Shown: piece after piece, positions 13,858 to 25,326 of the stretch
How positions within the stretch are numbered: the first letter of the stretch is position 1
Layout: each line of letters begins with the position of its first letter
NCBI GenBank assembly: GCA_963691655.1
Contig: OY829326.1
Location: 87,847,235-87,911,234 of the forward strand
Length of the DNA stretch: 64,000 nucleotides
Source of the DNA: Toxonevra muliebris
Lineage: Eukaryota; Arthropoda; Insecta; Diptera; Pallopteridae
Reading direction: 5' to 3'
Notes under the pieces: model-generated
Databases searched by the model: none
What the model saw: the letters and a program-made list of their open reading frames with translations, nothing else
Told to the model about the DNA's origin: nothing
Translations under genes and position numbers: made by a program

Positions 13858-14154
13858 GCGGACAGAAAAGAGATAAATCTTATGCTCACATTAATACTTT
13901 GCACGATGACGAACGACTCTCCCAAAGCCACTTTAGACAGCCACCCACCACGTACAGTTACGAACGAAATAAAGTGCAACTCCTTTATGACGAAGATATT
14001 TTGTAACCTGTTATTGGCCCTGTTAACTATTTTTTCTGAATGGAATTTGGGCATACACATGCAGACAAAATATAGTACAAAACGCATTCCGAAAACGAAA
14101 AGACTTAGTTTTTAAATATTGTATTATTATATTTCATTACTTTGCGATTAAATG

Positions 14155-14247
14155 TGCAATGGCAAAACCACCAAGTGATAACAAATTGTCACAATCGCCG
14201 TTCGGAACCAGCATTAAACTGCAGGTTCATGTGGTATCACAATGACG
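14155..14247 (+). mobile_element. SINE fragment (3' body only)
   Basis: The stretch GGCAAAACCACCAAG...GCCGTTCGGAA...GTGGTATCACAATG matches the body of the tRNA-derived SINE at 14644-14954, with several substitutions and a missing head and tail. It lies about 400 bp upstream of the full copy in the same orientation. Confidence 0.8.
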
Positions 14248-14643
14248 GAATGCAATTAAAACTTATGGATATAATACATAAATTTTTATTGATTCTGTAA
14301 AGAAGACTAAATGAAAAAGGAATAAAGACAGTTAGTATAGAATGTTCGGGTCTTCGCTATTTACTGAAATCGCTACCAGATTTCAATATTGTATATCGTC
14401 GTCGTTCAAGCAGAAGTCACTAAGTCCAAATTAATTTTTTTGATTGGACCCGTATTAATTAGCTTCTGTTATTCGAATGACATAAAAAATTAGATTTTTG
14501 ATGATCCAGTTGAAACGAACAGTGATGTGTATATAAATCTGTTGACTTTTTAAGTTTTGCCTGTGCTCGTAGCGCACCATGCACTGCATAAACTAACTAC
14601 ATCTCAGAAATTAAAAAAATGGACTTGGTGAATTCTGCCAGAA

Positions 14644-14954
14644 TGACGACGATAGCCTAGTGGATAGTGCACTAGACTTTCATCTGGGAGGTTCGGGTTC
14701 GATTCCCGTCTTCGTCTGGTGTTTAATTTTCATTACTTTCTTATATTCACTATCAATATGAAGTGTATGAGAATTATAAGATAGTGTACAAGTACACACA
14801 TTGGTTGGTAATGGCAAAACCACCAAGCCGATAAAAACTTGCCACACCGCCGTTCGGAATCGGCGTTAAACTGTAGGTCCAACTATGTGGTATCACAATG
14901 GGTCGTTCAGGCCTAAGTGTGTCTCTCGACAGCCACTCCAACCTAACCTAACCT
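14644..14954 (+). mobile_element. tRNA-derived SINE, full-length copy
   Basis: The head carries an RNA polymerase III A box (TAGCCTAGTGG, 14653-14663) and B box (GGTTCGATTCC, 14696-14706) at normal tRNA spacing. A tRNA-unrelated body of about 230 bp follows, ending in CCTAACCTAACCT. The 11-mer TGACGACGATA stands at both edges (14644-14654 and 14954-14964), although the first copy overlaps the family's own GACGACCTCGATAGCC start. Related copies lie at 14155, 25041 and, inverted, 52549. The head has no intact cloverleaf, so it is a SINE and not a tRNA gene. Confidence 0.88.
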
Positions 14955-14964
14955 GACGACGATA

Positions 14965-16291
14965 TAAATATAGTATACTAGTTCTTTTTAGCCAGTCGGC
15001 TGGCACCACACTTATGATGACTGATTAGAGATTTTGGGCTATTTGTTGGTTATTGATTAAAAATGCAATTCGAAATAGGAAAGCAATGCGTAGTCAGTCA
15101 TGCCCTTGCCTGGAATTGAAAAAAGGACCCCAGAGATGATAGATAGCCCAGATATGAGGCGCAAGGTCTTACAAATAGGTCGAGAATGCAAAAAATATAA
15201 AATGCATATATGGTACTATGGGCCCTATAACTATCGACTTCTTCTTCCATCTTCTTTTATGTTTCGTTTTGCATTGATCTTTCCTCAATGCTCTTTCAAT
15301 TTGCAAGAAATTTAAATTATTTCACCGAAACTCTTATTTAAAAATACGAATCAAAAAAATAAAGTGACCTCCACAATCTCTATAAGTACTCGTATTTAAA
15401 TCCAATTGAGAATTTGCGAACGATTTTAGACAATAAGCTTCCATTTGATTTTGCACTTTATTTCGTCCAATAGTGTACATTTGTACATATAGTATATAAC
15501 AGTAGCAAGAGTGAAATGTAAACAAGCCACCTCTTACCATGGCGATGATAACGATGGCATTCATGAGAGAGTGCGAGTGCTAGTACGAGTGCAATTACGG
15601 CGACTGTAATCAAAAAGGATTAAAATAGCATTGTGGCAATTAAAAGCAAGCAAATGTGAACGGGTGTGCGGTGTGTATGTGTCAGAGCAAAAATGAGCGA
15701 AATTCAAGCAATTAAAGAGCACGGAAGTCACATTTTTATAGTCGATGTGCTGCAATTGTGAATTCGCAATGATTTATGTTTTATACGGAGAGGTTCGTTG
15801 GTTGGCCACTGCGAGAGTAATAAGAAAAAGCACGTGTATTTTAATAAAGAGAGTTTTCAATGAAGCCATTCGTTTTATTTTAAATACCGCACATTTATGT
15901 TAATTTGGGAATATTCTCTTCGTATACCAAAATTATGCAGAGATAAAATTCAAACGGCAACGTCTTTCTCTTAAATGATTTGTTTACATAGGAGCGTAGC
16001 GTATACAGTGTGGCAAGCAGGCGCAAGTCAACCCACCCGCCAACAACTTCACAAAAATGCTAACGTGCTGTCATAAATCCATTTTGGACAATATGCTTCG
16101 TTCGGTTTACCATGTTACTGGCTGTGTATGAATTGGTGAAAACAAACGCACACGAACTCGTATACTCGCATACAAACAAAGAACGAATTCATATTCGAAA
16201 TCAAAAGGGACACCAATTAAATATCCACACACACAGGCACAAACACATGCATGCCGACATATAAATATAAAGCAAAGGACACGATGATGAC
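14965..16291. other. Upstream region of the BTB zinc-finger gene, no gene seen
   Basis: Short frames only, the longest about 70 codons and without motifs. The last few hundred bases, rich in CACACA and CGAACTCG, form the promoter-proximal region of the gene starting near 16326. Confidence 0.5.
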
Positions 16292-16329
16292 TATAAATAC
16301 GAGAACACAATTACGACAGCGAATCAGTT
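16292..16329 (+). promoter_or_regulatory. TATA box plus initiator of the BTB zinc-finger gene
   Basis: TATAAATAC begins at 16292, and an arthropod initiator match (ATCAGTTT, with the likely +1 A at 16326) lies 34 nt downstream of the first T, close to the normal TATA-Inr spacing. No clear downstream promoter element is seen. The predicted 5' UTR is 116 nt and ends at the ATG at 16442. Confidence 0.55.
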
Positions 16330-16441
16330 TTAATCGAGTTTTTATCGTGACACCAACGTGACCCGCTATCGTTGCACAGTGTAATAGTGTAATTAATTAA
16401 AAAATAAAATCAAAGTGCGAGCAAAAAATTTTAAAAATAAA

Positions 16442-16917
16442 ATGTTTACAAATTGGCTAACAGGAACAAGCTCCTCCTCAACTAACAATATTAATAGTAA
16501 CAATGGTATTGAATGTGTTGCCGCCACAATAAATTCTTCAAATACTGCGGCTGTTGCAGCAACTGCCACAGCTGCTGCTGCAAGCATCATGTCTACACCG
16601 CCCGACGTTGTGCTCGAAGTTGGACCGGCCCCCAGTGTCCGCTTTGTAGCGCATAGCATTGTCCTTGGCATGCACAGCGGCTATCTACGTTCGGCCATAA
16701 GATTGGACGAGGGCATGTCATCCATCATTGGCAGGCATTCGCACTCACAGGCATCACCGGATTTGGTATTGTACTTGAGCAATGTAACTGCCGATCAATT
16801 TGCTCCCTTGCTCACATACATGTACACGGGCTATTTGGATTTGAATGTCGAGAATATTTTTGGAGTTTTACTAGCGACGCACGTTTTGCACATGCCACGC
16901 GCACTTGAAATTTGCCG
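16442..16917 (+). CDS. BTB/POZ zinc-finger protein, exon 1 (BTB domain)
   Basis: This exon encodes residues 1-158 plus two bases of a predicted 720-aa nuclear regulator. After a Ser/Asn/Ala-rich leader, the BTB/POZ dimerisation domain runs from about residue 53 to 165 (PPDVVLEVG, VRFVAHSIVLGMHSGYLRSA, MYTGYLDLNVENIFGVLLA). The first ATG with an A-rich fly-type context is at 16442; the frame stays open upstream to 16415 but offers only a GTG. The donor CCG|GTAGGT at 16917/16918 joins in phase to 18874, rebuilding EICR-SFLARAQ, the usual end of a BTB domain. BTB proteins form dimers and recruit corepressors. A direct link to the neighbouring corepressor gene Smr would be speculation. The orthologue's name is not recognised. 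Confidence 0.9.
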
Positions 16918-17455
16918 GTAGGTGTAAATGTGGTATGATATTCAGAATGTATGCAGTGCCATTAGTGAAGTGAACTAAATATATGTCACGGAAGGTCAAG
17001 GTTGGTTCCGTTCCCAGATCATGCGAATACTAAGTATAGTAAGCAAACGAAACCATCTCGTTGACAATCTCAACCTTCCAAAAGCTATTGGGTTTATGCA
17101 AGAAATAAGTTTAGAAAAATCTCGACAGCAGTTATGACACACTTATATAGAATATTGTGTTTGCCATAATCCTCGGGAAATATAAAACATAAAAAAAAAA
17201 ATAGGAAAGACTTTAATTTTCTAAACTTAACATAACTGTTCTCCTTGCAATATGTGCATCTCTGATTTATTTAGGTTTATTGGTTTATACAGTTGGAGCT
17301 TAATTGTAAGCCATCTAAATAAGGAATCTCAGTCAAGACAGTGACACGAGGATTTGCTCCGAAACTAGGTCCACATTATTCATTTAATGACTTCGACAGA
17401 TCTCAGGAGACCCATTTATTCGCCTAACAAATTTTTTGGACCATATACAGTATGT

Positions 17456-18073
17456 AACTAAATTGAGCAAAGGAAGGGAGATTTTTGGTACATGAAAAAA
17501 AGCCAAAAATTGCGTCAAATTAAAAAGTATAAGCATAGCTTAGTGTCTACACATTCAGATCAATAAAAGTGGAAATTTTTGAAATTAGATAATATCTTCA
17601 GGTTCCAAAAGGGTCTTGAAAATACCGAAATTTCGAATATAAATTATGATTCAAATTTCACAGCTTTTTTATTTCTCCTTGAGTGTACAAATATAATGCA
17701 AAAAGAATTTTTGAAATCGGATAATTTTTATTGGTGCCATAAGAGGTTCAAAGTTCAGAAGTTTCGACCATAATTTATACTTTTCATACAATTTTTGCTG
17801 AATTTTTGAAAACTTACAAGCTTTGTACATCTGCACCAATAAATATTATCCGATATCAATAATTCTTTTTGCACTATGGAGAAATAAAAAAGCTATGAAA
17901 CTTGAAAAAAAATTTTACCAAAAAATTTGAAAAACCATAATTAATTATCGAAATTTCGGTATTTTCAAGACCCTTTTGGAAACTGAAGGAGTTATCCGAT
18001 TTCAAAAATTTGTTTCCACTTTTGTTCATCTGGATTTTAGGTCTGAAAATGTTCCTTCATTTGCTCAATTTTG
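17456..18073. mobile_element. Fold-back (long palindromic) element
   Basis: The two halves are inverted copies. Outer ends share AAATTGAGCAAA, followed inward by AAAAGTGGAAA, CCAAAAGGGTCTTGAAAA, AGCTTTTTTATTTCTCC and TGCAAAAAGAATT, in mirrored order on the other arm. The left arm has about 45 extra bases near 17490-17550. A spacer of about 100 nt lies near 17738-17840. No coding capacity is seen, which is typical of a MITE or Foldback-type element. The target duplication is unclear. Confidence 0.8.
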
Positions 18074-18075
18074 TT

Positions 18076-18110
18076 TTATATATATATATATATATGTATG
18101 TATATATATC
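18076..18110. repeat. (TA)n/TATG microsatellite
   Basis: TATATA run with TGTATG interruptions directly beside the right end of the fold-back element. Confidence 0.85.
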
Positions 18111-18873
18111 CATCTGTCCCATTGTGCGGCGTATAATCCTATTTCAAACAAAAGCAATAGGTGCAGGCTGTCCTTTTCTGTGTCCAAATTTTGCAAGTGC
18201 TTCCCCTCCATAATTTGATTTGATAAAATTTTGATTTGATTAAAAAAAAAATTAAATTGATAAAGAACGGAGGGAAAACATTTTTGTTGATCACTTCACG
18301 AAATGATTGCAGAATTCTAATGTGATAATACAAAAAAGTTGAAAACTTCTGAAATAACAAAAAAATACCAAATTCGAAACATTTTTCTTGCAATGGTATG
18401 CAAAAATACATATTTGGAGAGTCTAAGAAGGTTGGACTGTATAAGCTTAAATGTTTGAGCTTAAGGATGTTCAATGTCTATTTCCTTCTTAAAGTATCTT
18501 TTGTACCATTTATCCTGCATCGACAAAGATTCATACTGGGCCAATGTAATTCTTGGCCGGAGCCTTGCATGGCAAATAGTTGACTATTTCATTACTACTT
18601 TTTATTGTATGTTCAGAGACCCATTCGTGCATAATTCATGCAGTAGACCTAGGCATTGCCAAACTAACTTCGAGGAGAGCTTAAAGACGACCCAGTGTTA
18701 TAATTGCGGCTTGATTATCTTAGTAAACGATTTTCACACAAGCAATTTATTAAATGAATCAATAAATTAATATGAGACTTAAGTAAAGTTGAAAATTAAA
18801 GTATGATCTTAAATTTTAATACAATTGCTTGTAGTGCTTCAAAACTTTATTAAATTTATATCATATGTTTCAG

Positions 18874-20560
18874 TTCCTTTCTAGCAAGAGCACAAACTGA
18901 AGGTTATTTAGCTAACAGCCTACAGACCGCTGGGCCATCAACCGCTACCTCCTCTTCTACAGTCCCCTCAGCTACAACAAATAATACTAAAATAATACGT
19001 CCAATTCCAAGCAAAGCAACATTACCCAACTTTGGTTTTCTATCAACGGCGATTCCACCAACTCATCAATTTTCTCTACCAGTTGTCGCCACCGACACAG
19101 AAGGGGGAAATAGTAATTCCTTTAAGAATCTACAGCATGCATATTTCACTGCTACACCGATGCTAAGTGGTGATGAAACGAGAGAGAGAGAAGAGCAGGA
19201 ATGCACTACACCACGTAATGAAGACATCGATGTTGATCGGAATTCATCAAAAGCCGCATTGACTGATTCTGAAGATGAGGAGGTATTCATCGATAGTAAT
19301 ACTGAATCAGATGATAGCGAAGCTGAAAAAGAAATTGATTGCACAATATCGGTATCGTCGTGCTCACCGTTAAGTAAAATTAATAAGCGACAAGAAAATA
19401 AGAAAGAACCGGCGAGGAGAGAAGATGAGGAATGTAAAGAGCGAGAAATAATTATGACGATAGAGCCTACGACGACAAAAATGCCGGTTGTGAAACAAAA
19501 AGAACAGCATCAGCAGCAATTACGATCATCGTCAAATCATTCAACAACAAAAACGGCGACTGCGATGACGATACTACATAAATCCACACAAAATAAACGT
19601 AAAAAAATGCGACAGAAAGCTTCTACATCCGGGTTACAAGTGGCTAAAGCTCCAATACCAGCTTCTCAGCTAGATACTAATGAAGGTTCAAAGGTTATTA
19701 TCGATGTGGCTAGCTGTGATGGTCCAGTACGTTTTCGTCGTATACTCAATACGGCATACGGACACAAACCCGAAGATTTTGCCGTAGCACCCGAACGCAC
19801 ACAACAAAGTGTTTCTCTGTCATTTCATCAACAAATGGCCAAAACAATTAGCCAGCAAAGGCAACTAGTACAACATGCGGAAGAATCAGAGAATAGTGAA
19901 TCAAGTAGCGGTGGGGGTAGTGGTGGCAAGCATGCACATCACGCTGGAGGCAAGAACAACACCAACAATGAGATTTACATATGTGTATATTGCAAACATA
20001 CATTTAAATCACAATATTGCTATCAAAAGCACGCGAAACGACATTTAAACCCTTTGAGTTTGAATTGCCAGAGCACAAGTGGCGCTAGTAGCAGTGGGGG
20101 AGGAGAAGTGTGTGAAAAAGTAACGTCATCAAAACATTGCAGTAGTGGTGGTGGCTGTGGCGGCATCGGTGGCGGGGTTTCAACTTATAATGCGACTGGA
20201 GGCGGTGGTGGAGGAGGAGCGTATACGCGTTCACACACTCACACATTAAATTTGCCGCCGATGGTTACTAGCAGCAGCAAACAGAATACGGCAACGGAGC
20301 TGCTACGACGTGAGGTGCGTCCTTTAGATATGAATGTACAGTATTATCCTTGCAAAACATGTGGTAGTAAATTTCCAAGTTACTATTTTGTGCATAAGCA
20401 TCGAAAAATGTGTCATGCAGATGAAGAGGCAGTAGCAGCGGCAGCCGAGGTTGCTGCTGGTAGCAATGCAAGAGCTAACAATGATAGTGGGGCAAGTGAA
20501 AGAGGCAGTGCAGCTCTAGCTGCAGATATAGTAGAAAACAAGGGTGGCACCAAACACTAA
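18874..20560 (+). CDS. BTB/POZ zinc-finger protein, exon 2 (two C2H2 fingers)
   Basis: The exon opens after TATGTTTCAG and encodes residues 159-720. It starts SFLARAQTEGYLANSL, then has a long low-complexity linker with acidic (SEDEEVFIDSNTESDDSEAE) and glutamine/lysine-rich parts. Finger 1 is CX2CX12HX3H (C529, C532, H545, H549; YICVYCKHTFK). Finger 2 is CX2CX12HX4H (C652, C655, H668, H673; YPCKTCGSKFP). Glycine-rich spacers flank the fingers. The stop is TAA at 20558-20560. The domain order (N-terminal BTB, C-terminal finger pair) is that of insect BTB transcription factors, but the two fingers are widely separated, about 100 residues apart, instead of tandem. Confidence 0.9.
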
Positions 20561-20629
20561 ACTAAAAAACCACAAATTTGATAGAGCTTAATTTAACGAA
20601 CTTAAACTATAACGGAAAGAATTTAAAAA

Positions 20630-20635
20630 AATAAA
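20630..20635 (+). terminator. Polyadenylation signal of the BTB zinc-finger gene
   Basis: AATAAA lies 70 nt after the stop codon, in an A-rich context. Confidence 0.65.
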
Positions 20636-23600
20636 TGAACAAAATATGAAATTTACAAAGGCTCCAGGTTCGTTTTTTTATTTAAGAAAATATAATATTT
20701 TAACTTAATTAAAAAATGTGTTTATTTTTCACAAATAAGATGAAAAAAGTACGCTAAAAAGAGCGCGTAAAAACTTAATTTAATTGACTTTAATTAACTC
20801 GCCAGGGAGACATCCTTGCAGGCTGAACGAATGAATAAATGAATGAATATGCGACGAACGAACAAATTGGCGTGCGAGCTGACAAACAGACAGACAGACA
20901 TACGTACAAATAGGCAAAGAAACGCAAAACCAAGCAAGCGCAGAAGGCCGGGCACAGTTTTGCGCTTTGCGCTTCATCGTGATTTTCAACTCTTTTATAG
21001 CTGCAGGCAAAACAAACAATCAAAAAAATATAATTACACAGATTGCTGGAACAAATCAGTACAAAAAACACAGGATTTAACCCCTACCCACCTAAAAGCA
21101 AAGCAAGATAGATAGAATTTTTTCAAAGAAAACGAACAAACAATTATGATATTTCAAAAAATCATGTAAGTATAAAAACTCATTTAGCATAATTAAACAT
21201 CTTGAAAAGCGACAAAATTACTAAACCTGAAACACCCGTTGAGAAATACTTTGTACTTGGTAGATACAACAACACTTCGGTATTACGAAGTGCAATTGTC
21301 AAAGGATATGAATATCTCAGAGAAACGAATACGATTTATTTTGAAAAAAATCTTAAAAATCCTACTATATACTGCAAAAAAACAGCCTCGAAGCTTTTCA
21401 ACTTTTAAGGCACTTTACTCACATATTTTGTACCATATGAAACTTGTTTTAGTTTAAATTTCGGGCCCGCGTTCAGTTTCGTGTTAAATGATCCATAATT
21501 GATCGAAATCAAATGCAATTTATTTCAGTTGTAGAAATAAATTTTTGTACACACAAGAACTTAGTAGAAGTTGAATAACTTAGCGCCAAATTCGAATAAT
21601 TGTCAAAAATGTTAGCTCATTGAAAACTGTATTGAATATAGTTTTAACTAAAGTATTAATATTTAATAATGTGTAACAAAATGAACGTTAAACGTTGTTA
21701 AGTAAGGGTTTTTTGGCCCTAAGTCCAGATTTCGCGGGTGTAATCGAAATTTTCAGTATGCAGTTTCGTTTTTTGTTACTCAGTGTTATTATATAACAAG
21801 TAAGCCATATAGAAGTTATAATATATTCTTATGTATACTAGACTAGACGGACCCAGACGCCGACTCAAGCACCACCTTCAGTAACCATTACTCTAACTAT
21901 AAAACGGATATTAATTTAAAACAACCCATAAGACCAAGCAAAAGAAAATTTAAAAATTTACAGTGAGCTTACAAACGTAAGCTTCATGATGCAATAATAA
22001 CTGATGTCAAAAATATCCTTGAAGATTGACGATCTGTAGAAAATCGAGAATTTCAGATTGATCAAAAAAACCAAAAATCTGAAAACGGACAAAGCTAATA
22101 TTGACAGCTGGTGCCCGTCAACAGATTTCCCGTCATCCGCGGCATTTGTGTTTAAGGCATAATGCCAAGAAGCGATAACAAATATATAAACCAAATAGGA
22201 ATTATGTATACATACACTGCAATGTAATTATGTACTTTATACGCTTTGAAAACTTACTCAAAGCATATTTGTAATTCAATAACATTAATGCCTTATGGGA
22301 TCCGTTTTGCAAGCATGTTTTGGAAAGGCTTGTATAGTCCTGTTGTAAATAAGCTTACTCCAAGAACAATTATACTTTGGTTTATTGGGAATAAAATTAA
22401 CAAATTGCAATAATGTGTTGCTTGTTGCCCAGGGGCTCTGTTAATATCATAGTCGCACTGAAAAATCCTTGTACATTTACATGAGCGGAAGGAAGACAAA
22501 ATATTGTTAACGAATACTTTCGTTTTGATACTTTCGTGTTTTGTCACATTGATACTAACAATTGCATTCCATTGTCAAAAAGGAGCAGAAACCATCGTAA
22601 AAAAAACTCCCAATTTAATTCCCAAATATCAAATTAAATTTTGATGAGATTTACAAAAATCATTAAATATTTTGCAATGAGTAACAAACAACAATTGTTG
22701 TGTTCTTGCAAATTGCATCAATTAAAGCCCACTAGTAATTTAATTAAAATAATTTTAACGCGTTTCCGTTCCTTTTTTGCGTTTCGTTACCATTTATTCA
22801 CCGTTTCCGGTTGTGGGAGTGAAAGCGGGCTTCCTTCCTGCTTACATTTTTCTCTTTTTTTGTGGAGCATCTGCGGGGAATATTTTAAGGCATGTGTGTT
22901 TGTATGTGCATATCGCCGATTGGTGCAAGAACCACGAATGTGCAATTTTCCCAGTTGTGAGTTATAGATATATGACCTGGAAATTACAACAGCAAGTTCA
23001 CGAAACCCCCGAGTCTTCTGTATCTCATCTCTAACTTCTAACGACTTTGCACATTCGTGTTTTTGGTAATTACTAACGATTTATACTTTATTTTTTCCTG
23101 CAGCATATGAAAAACGAGTTAATTGCTTGTGTGTGTAAGCAAATTGGTGGAGATTGTTGGTTGGTAGTAGTCGCAAAATCCGTCAGGAAAATGTTGATGC
23201 AACCGTTTTAAGGCGAATGATGAATGTTTGGAATGAAGTGGACTGCCGTGGAGGAAATTGCGAATTTGTACACCATTTTTGTCATTTTTTATTTGTATTT
23301 TTTGTTTCAGCATAACATGTTAATGAATAAATGCAATAGTAAAATGGCAAAAGCATTGAAATGGTATCAAGGATCTTTAATAATAAATGAACTTGGAGCA
23401 TTTTTCGAACAACAGAAACGAAATCATACACTGAAAAATTACACTGTGTGACAGAGAAAATATACTTTCCACGAGACATAGCTCAAATTATAGGTATAGT
23501 CAAGTAGAAAAAAATTGCATACCCCCCCTGATGACTTGGGTAAACGTACGCTTGATAAAACTATTATTTTAAGGTGAGGTGGTAGACTTGCAGCCGCCAT

Positions 23601-23714
23601 ATTGGTCCGCCATCATGCAAAATCGAAAAACTCCTCGTTGCATTCGAAACTAGAAATAAGAAGCTTTCTTTTGAGCCCAAACATGCCCTAAAATACCTTA
23701 ACCAATTTTGGACA

Positions 23715-23732
23715 GGGGGGGAGGGGGGGGGG
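23715..23732 (+). repeat. Poly-G tract
   Basis: Seventeen G in eighteen bases (one A), exceptional in this AT-rich window and followed by GAGTCTCCC. It could form a quadruplex or be an assembly error. Confidence 0.7.
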
Positions 23733-24846
23733 AGTCTCCCATTGACAGAGAATAGCTGACTTATTTAACTCTTTTATTTGACTACACAACAAATTTCAAT
23801 ACGTAGGTATGTAAATATTTGTAGACGAGTATTACTCCAACTATTTAAGAATACAAAACAGCAACTTAAAAATATATGGATTTTATTCCAAATAAATATG
23901 GTGCTAGAAGTCGATTATCTCAGTCAAACCTCAATGGATTTTGAAAATTTATAACTTGTTGGAAACAGAATTAAATATAGTTTATTTATTTATACATTTA
24001 TATATAAAAAATAAAATAAAAAATTTAAATTTTCTTGTCCTCTAACTCTGGTATTTCGTATGATATATTACCAATTTATATATCATTGTAAGCAACTAAG
24101 TGTTTTCTTTTGAATAAAATATAAAAACTTACTAGTCGGAAAAATAAAAATACCTATCAAAAATTAGGTTTGAGGGTCAATTCAAAATTCTGAGTATCAG
24201 TTTTTTTCTGCTTGACCAAACCTACGACAAGTGCAAACCTCGAAAAAAGTATATTATTCAAATTCTTTTTTTTTTTGGCACACTGTGCTATTAGTAAAGT
24301 TGAGATGCGAAAATTCTTTATCTGCAACGGCCAGAATCGGTATGAAAGACTCGGCACCAAGGTGATATCTAAACTTATAATGTCCATATACAGGGATGGC
24401 CCTTATATTTGAACTTTCTAAAAGTTTAGCTCCCAAACGCCTATCCTGTTTCAATCAATAAAGAAACAATCTGTGCGTAATTTAAGCTCAATCGGACAAC
24501 TGCGAGGCGATCCTCATCAACCATGAAGTTGTACATTGTCGCCCGGAAAGCCATTTTTTCAGATAAATCAATAAATCTTGGATTTCTTTAACAACACCTT
24601 CCTATGAAGAAACAATACCGGGATGATTAGCCAGAATTCACCCACCTCGCGTACTTACCTCCCCAAACTGTCATCATTATTTGATGAAAATGTTCCAACA
24701 GCGGTTAAGATAAATAAAGCTTAATATTGGAAGCAGGCTACAAAAAATTAATTTTCTTCGTTTATTTTGTAACTCCGGGTACAAAAATTTTCTTCGCGAA
24801 ATTTTCTATCAGCACCGATTTCTTCAACAAAGAACTTTCAACATGA

Positions 24847-25035
24847 ACAAATTATACAGGCTACAAAAATGGAATTGAAAAACTTGAAAAGGAAGTTGTT
24901 GTCGATGACGTCGCAGAAAAAAATGTGAAACTCATTCAGGAATACAATAAGATTTTCTCAAAAAATGAAGCAGAGAAAGAATTTGTTTTACAAATCGTTA
25001 CCGATGACCGAAAAAAAATACCAAACTGCTACTAA
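24847..25035 (+). pseudogene. 62-codon open fragment of unknown, possibly retroelement, origin
   Basis: The frame translates as a mixed, charged segment (GIEKLEKEVVVDD, VKLIQEYNKIFSKNEAEKEF, LQIVTDDRKKIP) and ends at TAA. It has no ATG in frame and starts after TGA at 24844. It resembles the kind of sequence found ahead of reverse transcriptase in LTR elements (LIxEYxxIFS), but that is a weak impression. It abuts the SINE at 25041. Confidence 0.3.
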
Positions 25036-25040
25036 ATTCT

Positions 25041-25264
25041 CGACGACCTCGATAGTCTAGTGGATAGTCCACTAGACTTTCACCCAGATTGTTGCGAGTT
25101 CGATTGTCGTCTTGGTCTGGTGGTTAATTCTCATAAAACTTTTTATTTTCACTATCGATATGAAGTGGATGAGAATTATAAGAATGTGTGCAAGTACACA
25201 CCTTGGTTGGTAATGGCAAAACTACCGAGCTGATGAAAAATTGCCACACAGTCGTTCGGAATCG
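25041..25264 (+). mobile_element. tRNA-derived SINE, 3'-truncated copy
   Basis: It starts CGACGACCTCGATAGTC, has A box TAGTCTAGTGG (25053-25063) and a degenerate B box AGTTCGATTGT (25098-25108), then the family body up to GTCGTTCGGAATCG. The 3' third and CCTAA tail are missing; the sequence passes directly into a different tRNA-like head. Confidence 0.85.
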
Positions 25265-25326
25265 TAATCTAGTGGCAGAGTGCCAGACTCTTGTCTCTGG
25301 AGACCCGAGTTCGATTCTTGGCTTAG
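25265..25326 (+). mobile_element. Second, different tRNA-like head fused to the SINE
   Basis: TAATCTAGTGG (25265-25275) fits an A box, and GAGTTCGATTCTT (about 25308-25320) fits a B box, separated by GACTCTTGTCTCTGG. The sequence differs from the head of the main SINE family, so this is either a composite SINE or a degraded tRNA-derived copy. No aminoacyl stem is apparent, so it is not called as a tRNA gene. Confidence 0.5.

Larger units (their letters stand above)
7195..14154. other. Non-coding stretch with microsatellites and a GTTCAC motif cluster
   Basis: No supported gene. (CATCAT)-like repeats lie near 7770, GTGTGT/TATGTATG runs near 8030-8190, a (CA)n run near 10099-10120, and an AGAG-rich run near 10690-10710. 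Between 8830 and 9310 the hexamer GTTCAC or its complement GTGAAC occurs at least seven times. Open frames at 11549-11919 overlap on both strands and carry no motif. Confidence 0.55.
16918..18873 (+). other. Intron of the BTB zinc-finger gene
   Basis: This 1956-nt intron starts GTAGGTGTAA and ends TATGTTTCAG. It contains a 618-bp fold-back element at 17456-18073 and a TA-rich microsatellite at about 18076-18110. No other coding segment is seen. Confidence 0.85.
20636..25040. other. Non-coding stretch between the BTB gene and a SINE
   Basis: No gene supported. Frames at 22641-23034 and 23119-23451 are short and motif-free. A G-run lies at 23715-23732. A 62-codon stop-free segment at 24847-25035 precedes the SINE and is listed separately. 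If Smr continues to the left of this window, this stretch is intronic. Confidence 0.5.

Noticed and set aside
14653..14725. Functional tRNA gene
   Set aside because: A and B boxes are present, but the sequence is repeated with a common non-tRNA body and tail at several sites, which identifies it as a SINE head.
16415..16441. Upstream GTG start giving an N-terminal MRAKNFKNK extension of the BTB protein
   Set aside because: GTG is not a normal eukaryotic start; the ATG at 16442 has a good context.
19066..19344. Minus-strand 92-codon frame
   Set aside because: It is the antisense shadow of exon 2 of the BTB gene.
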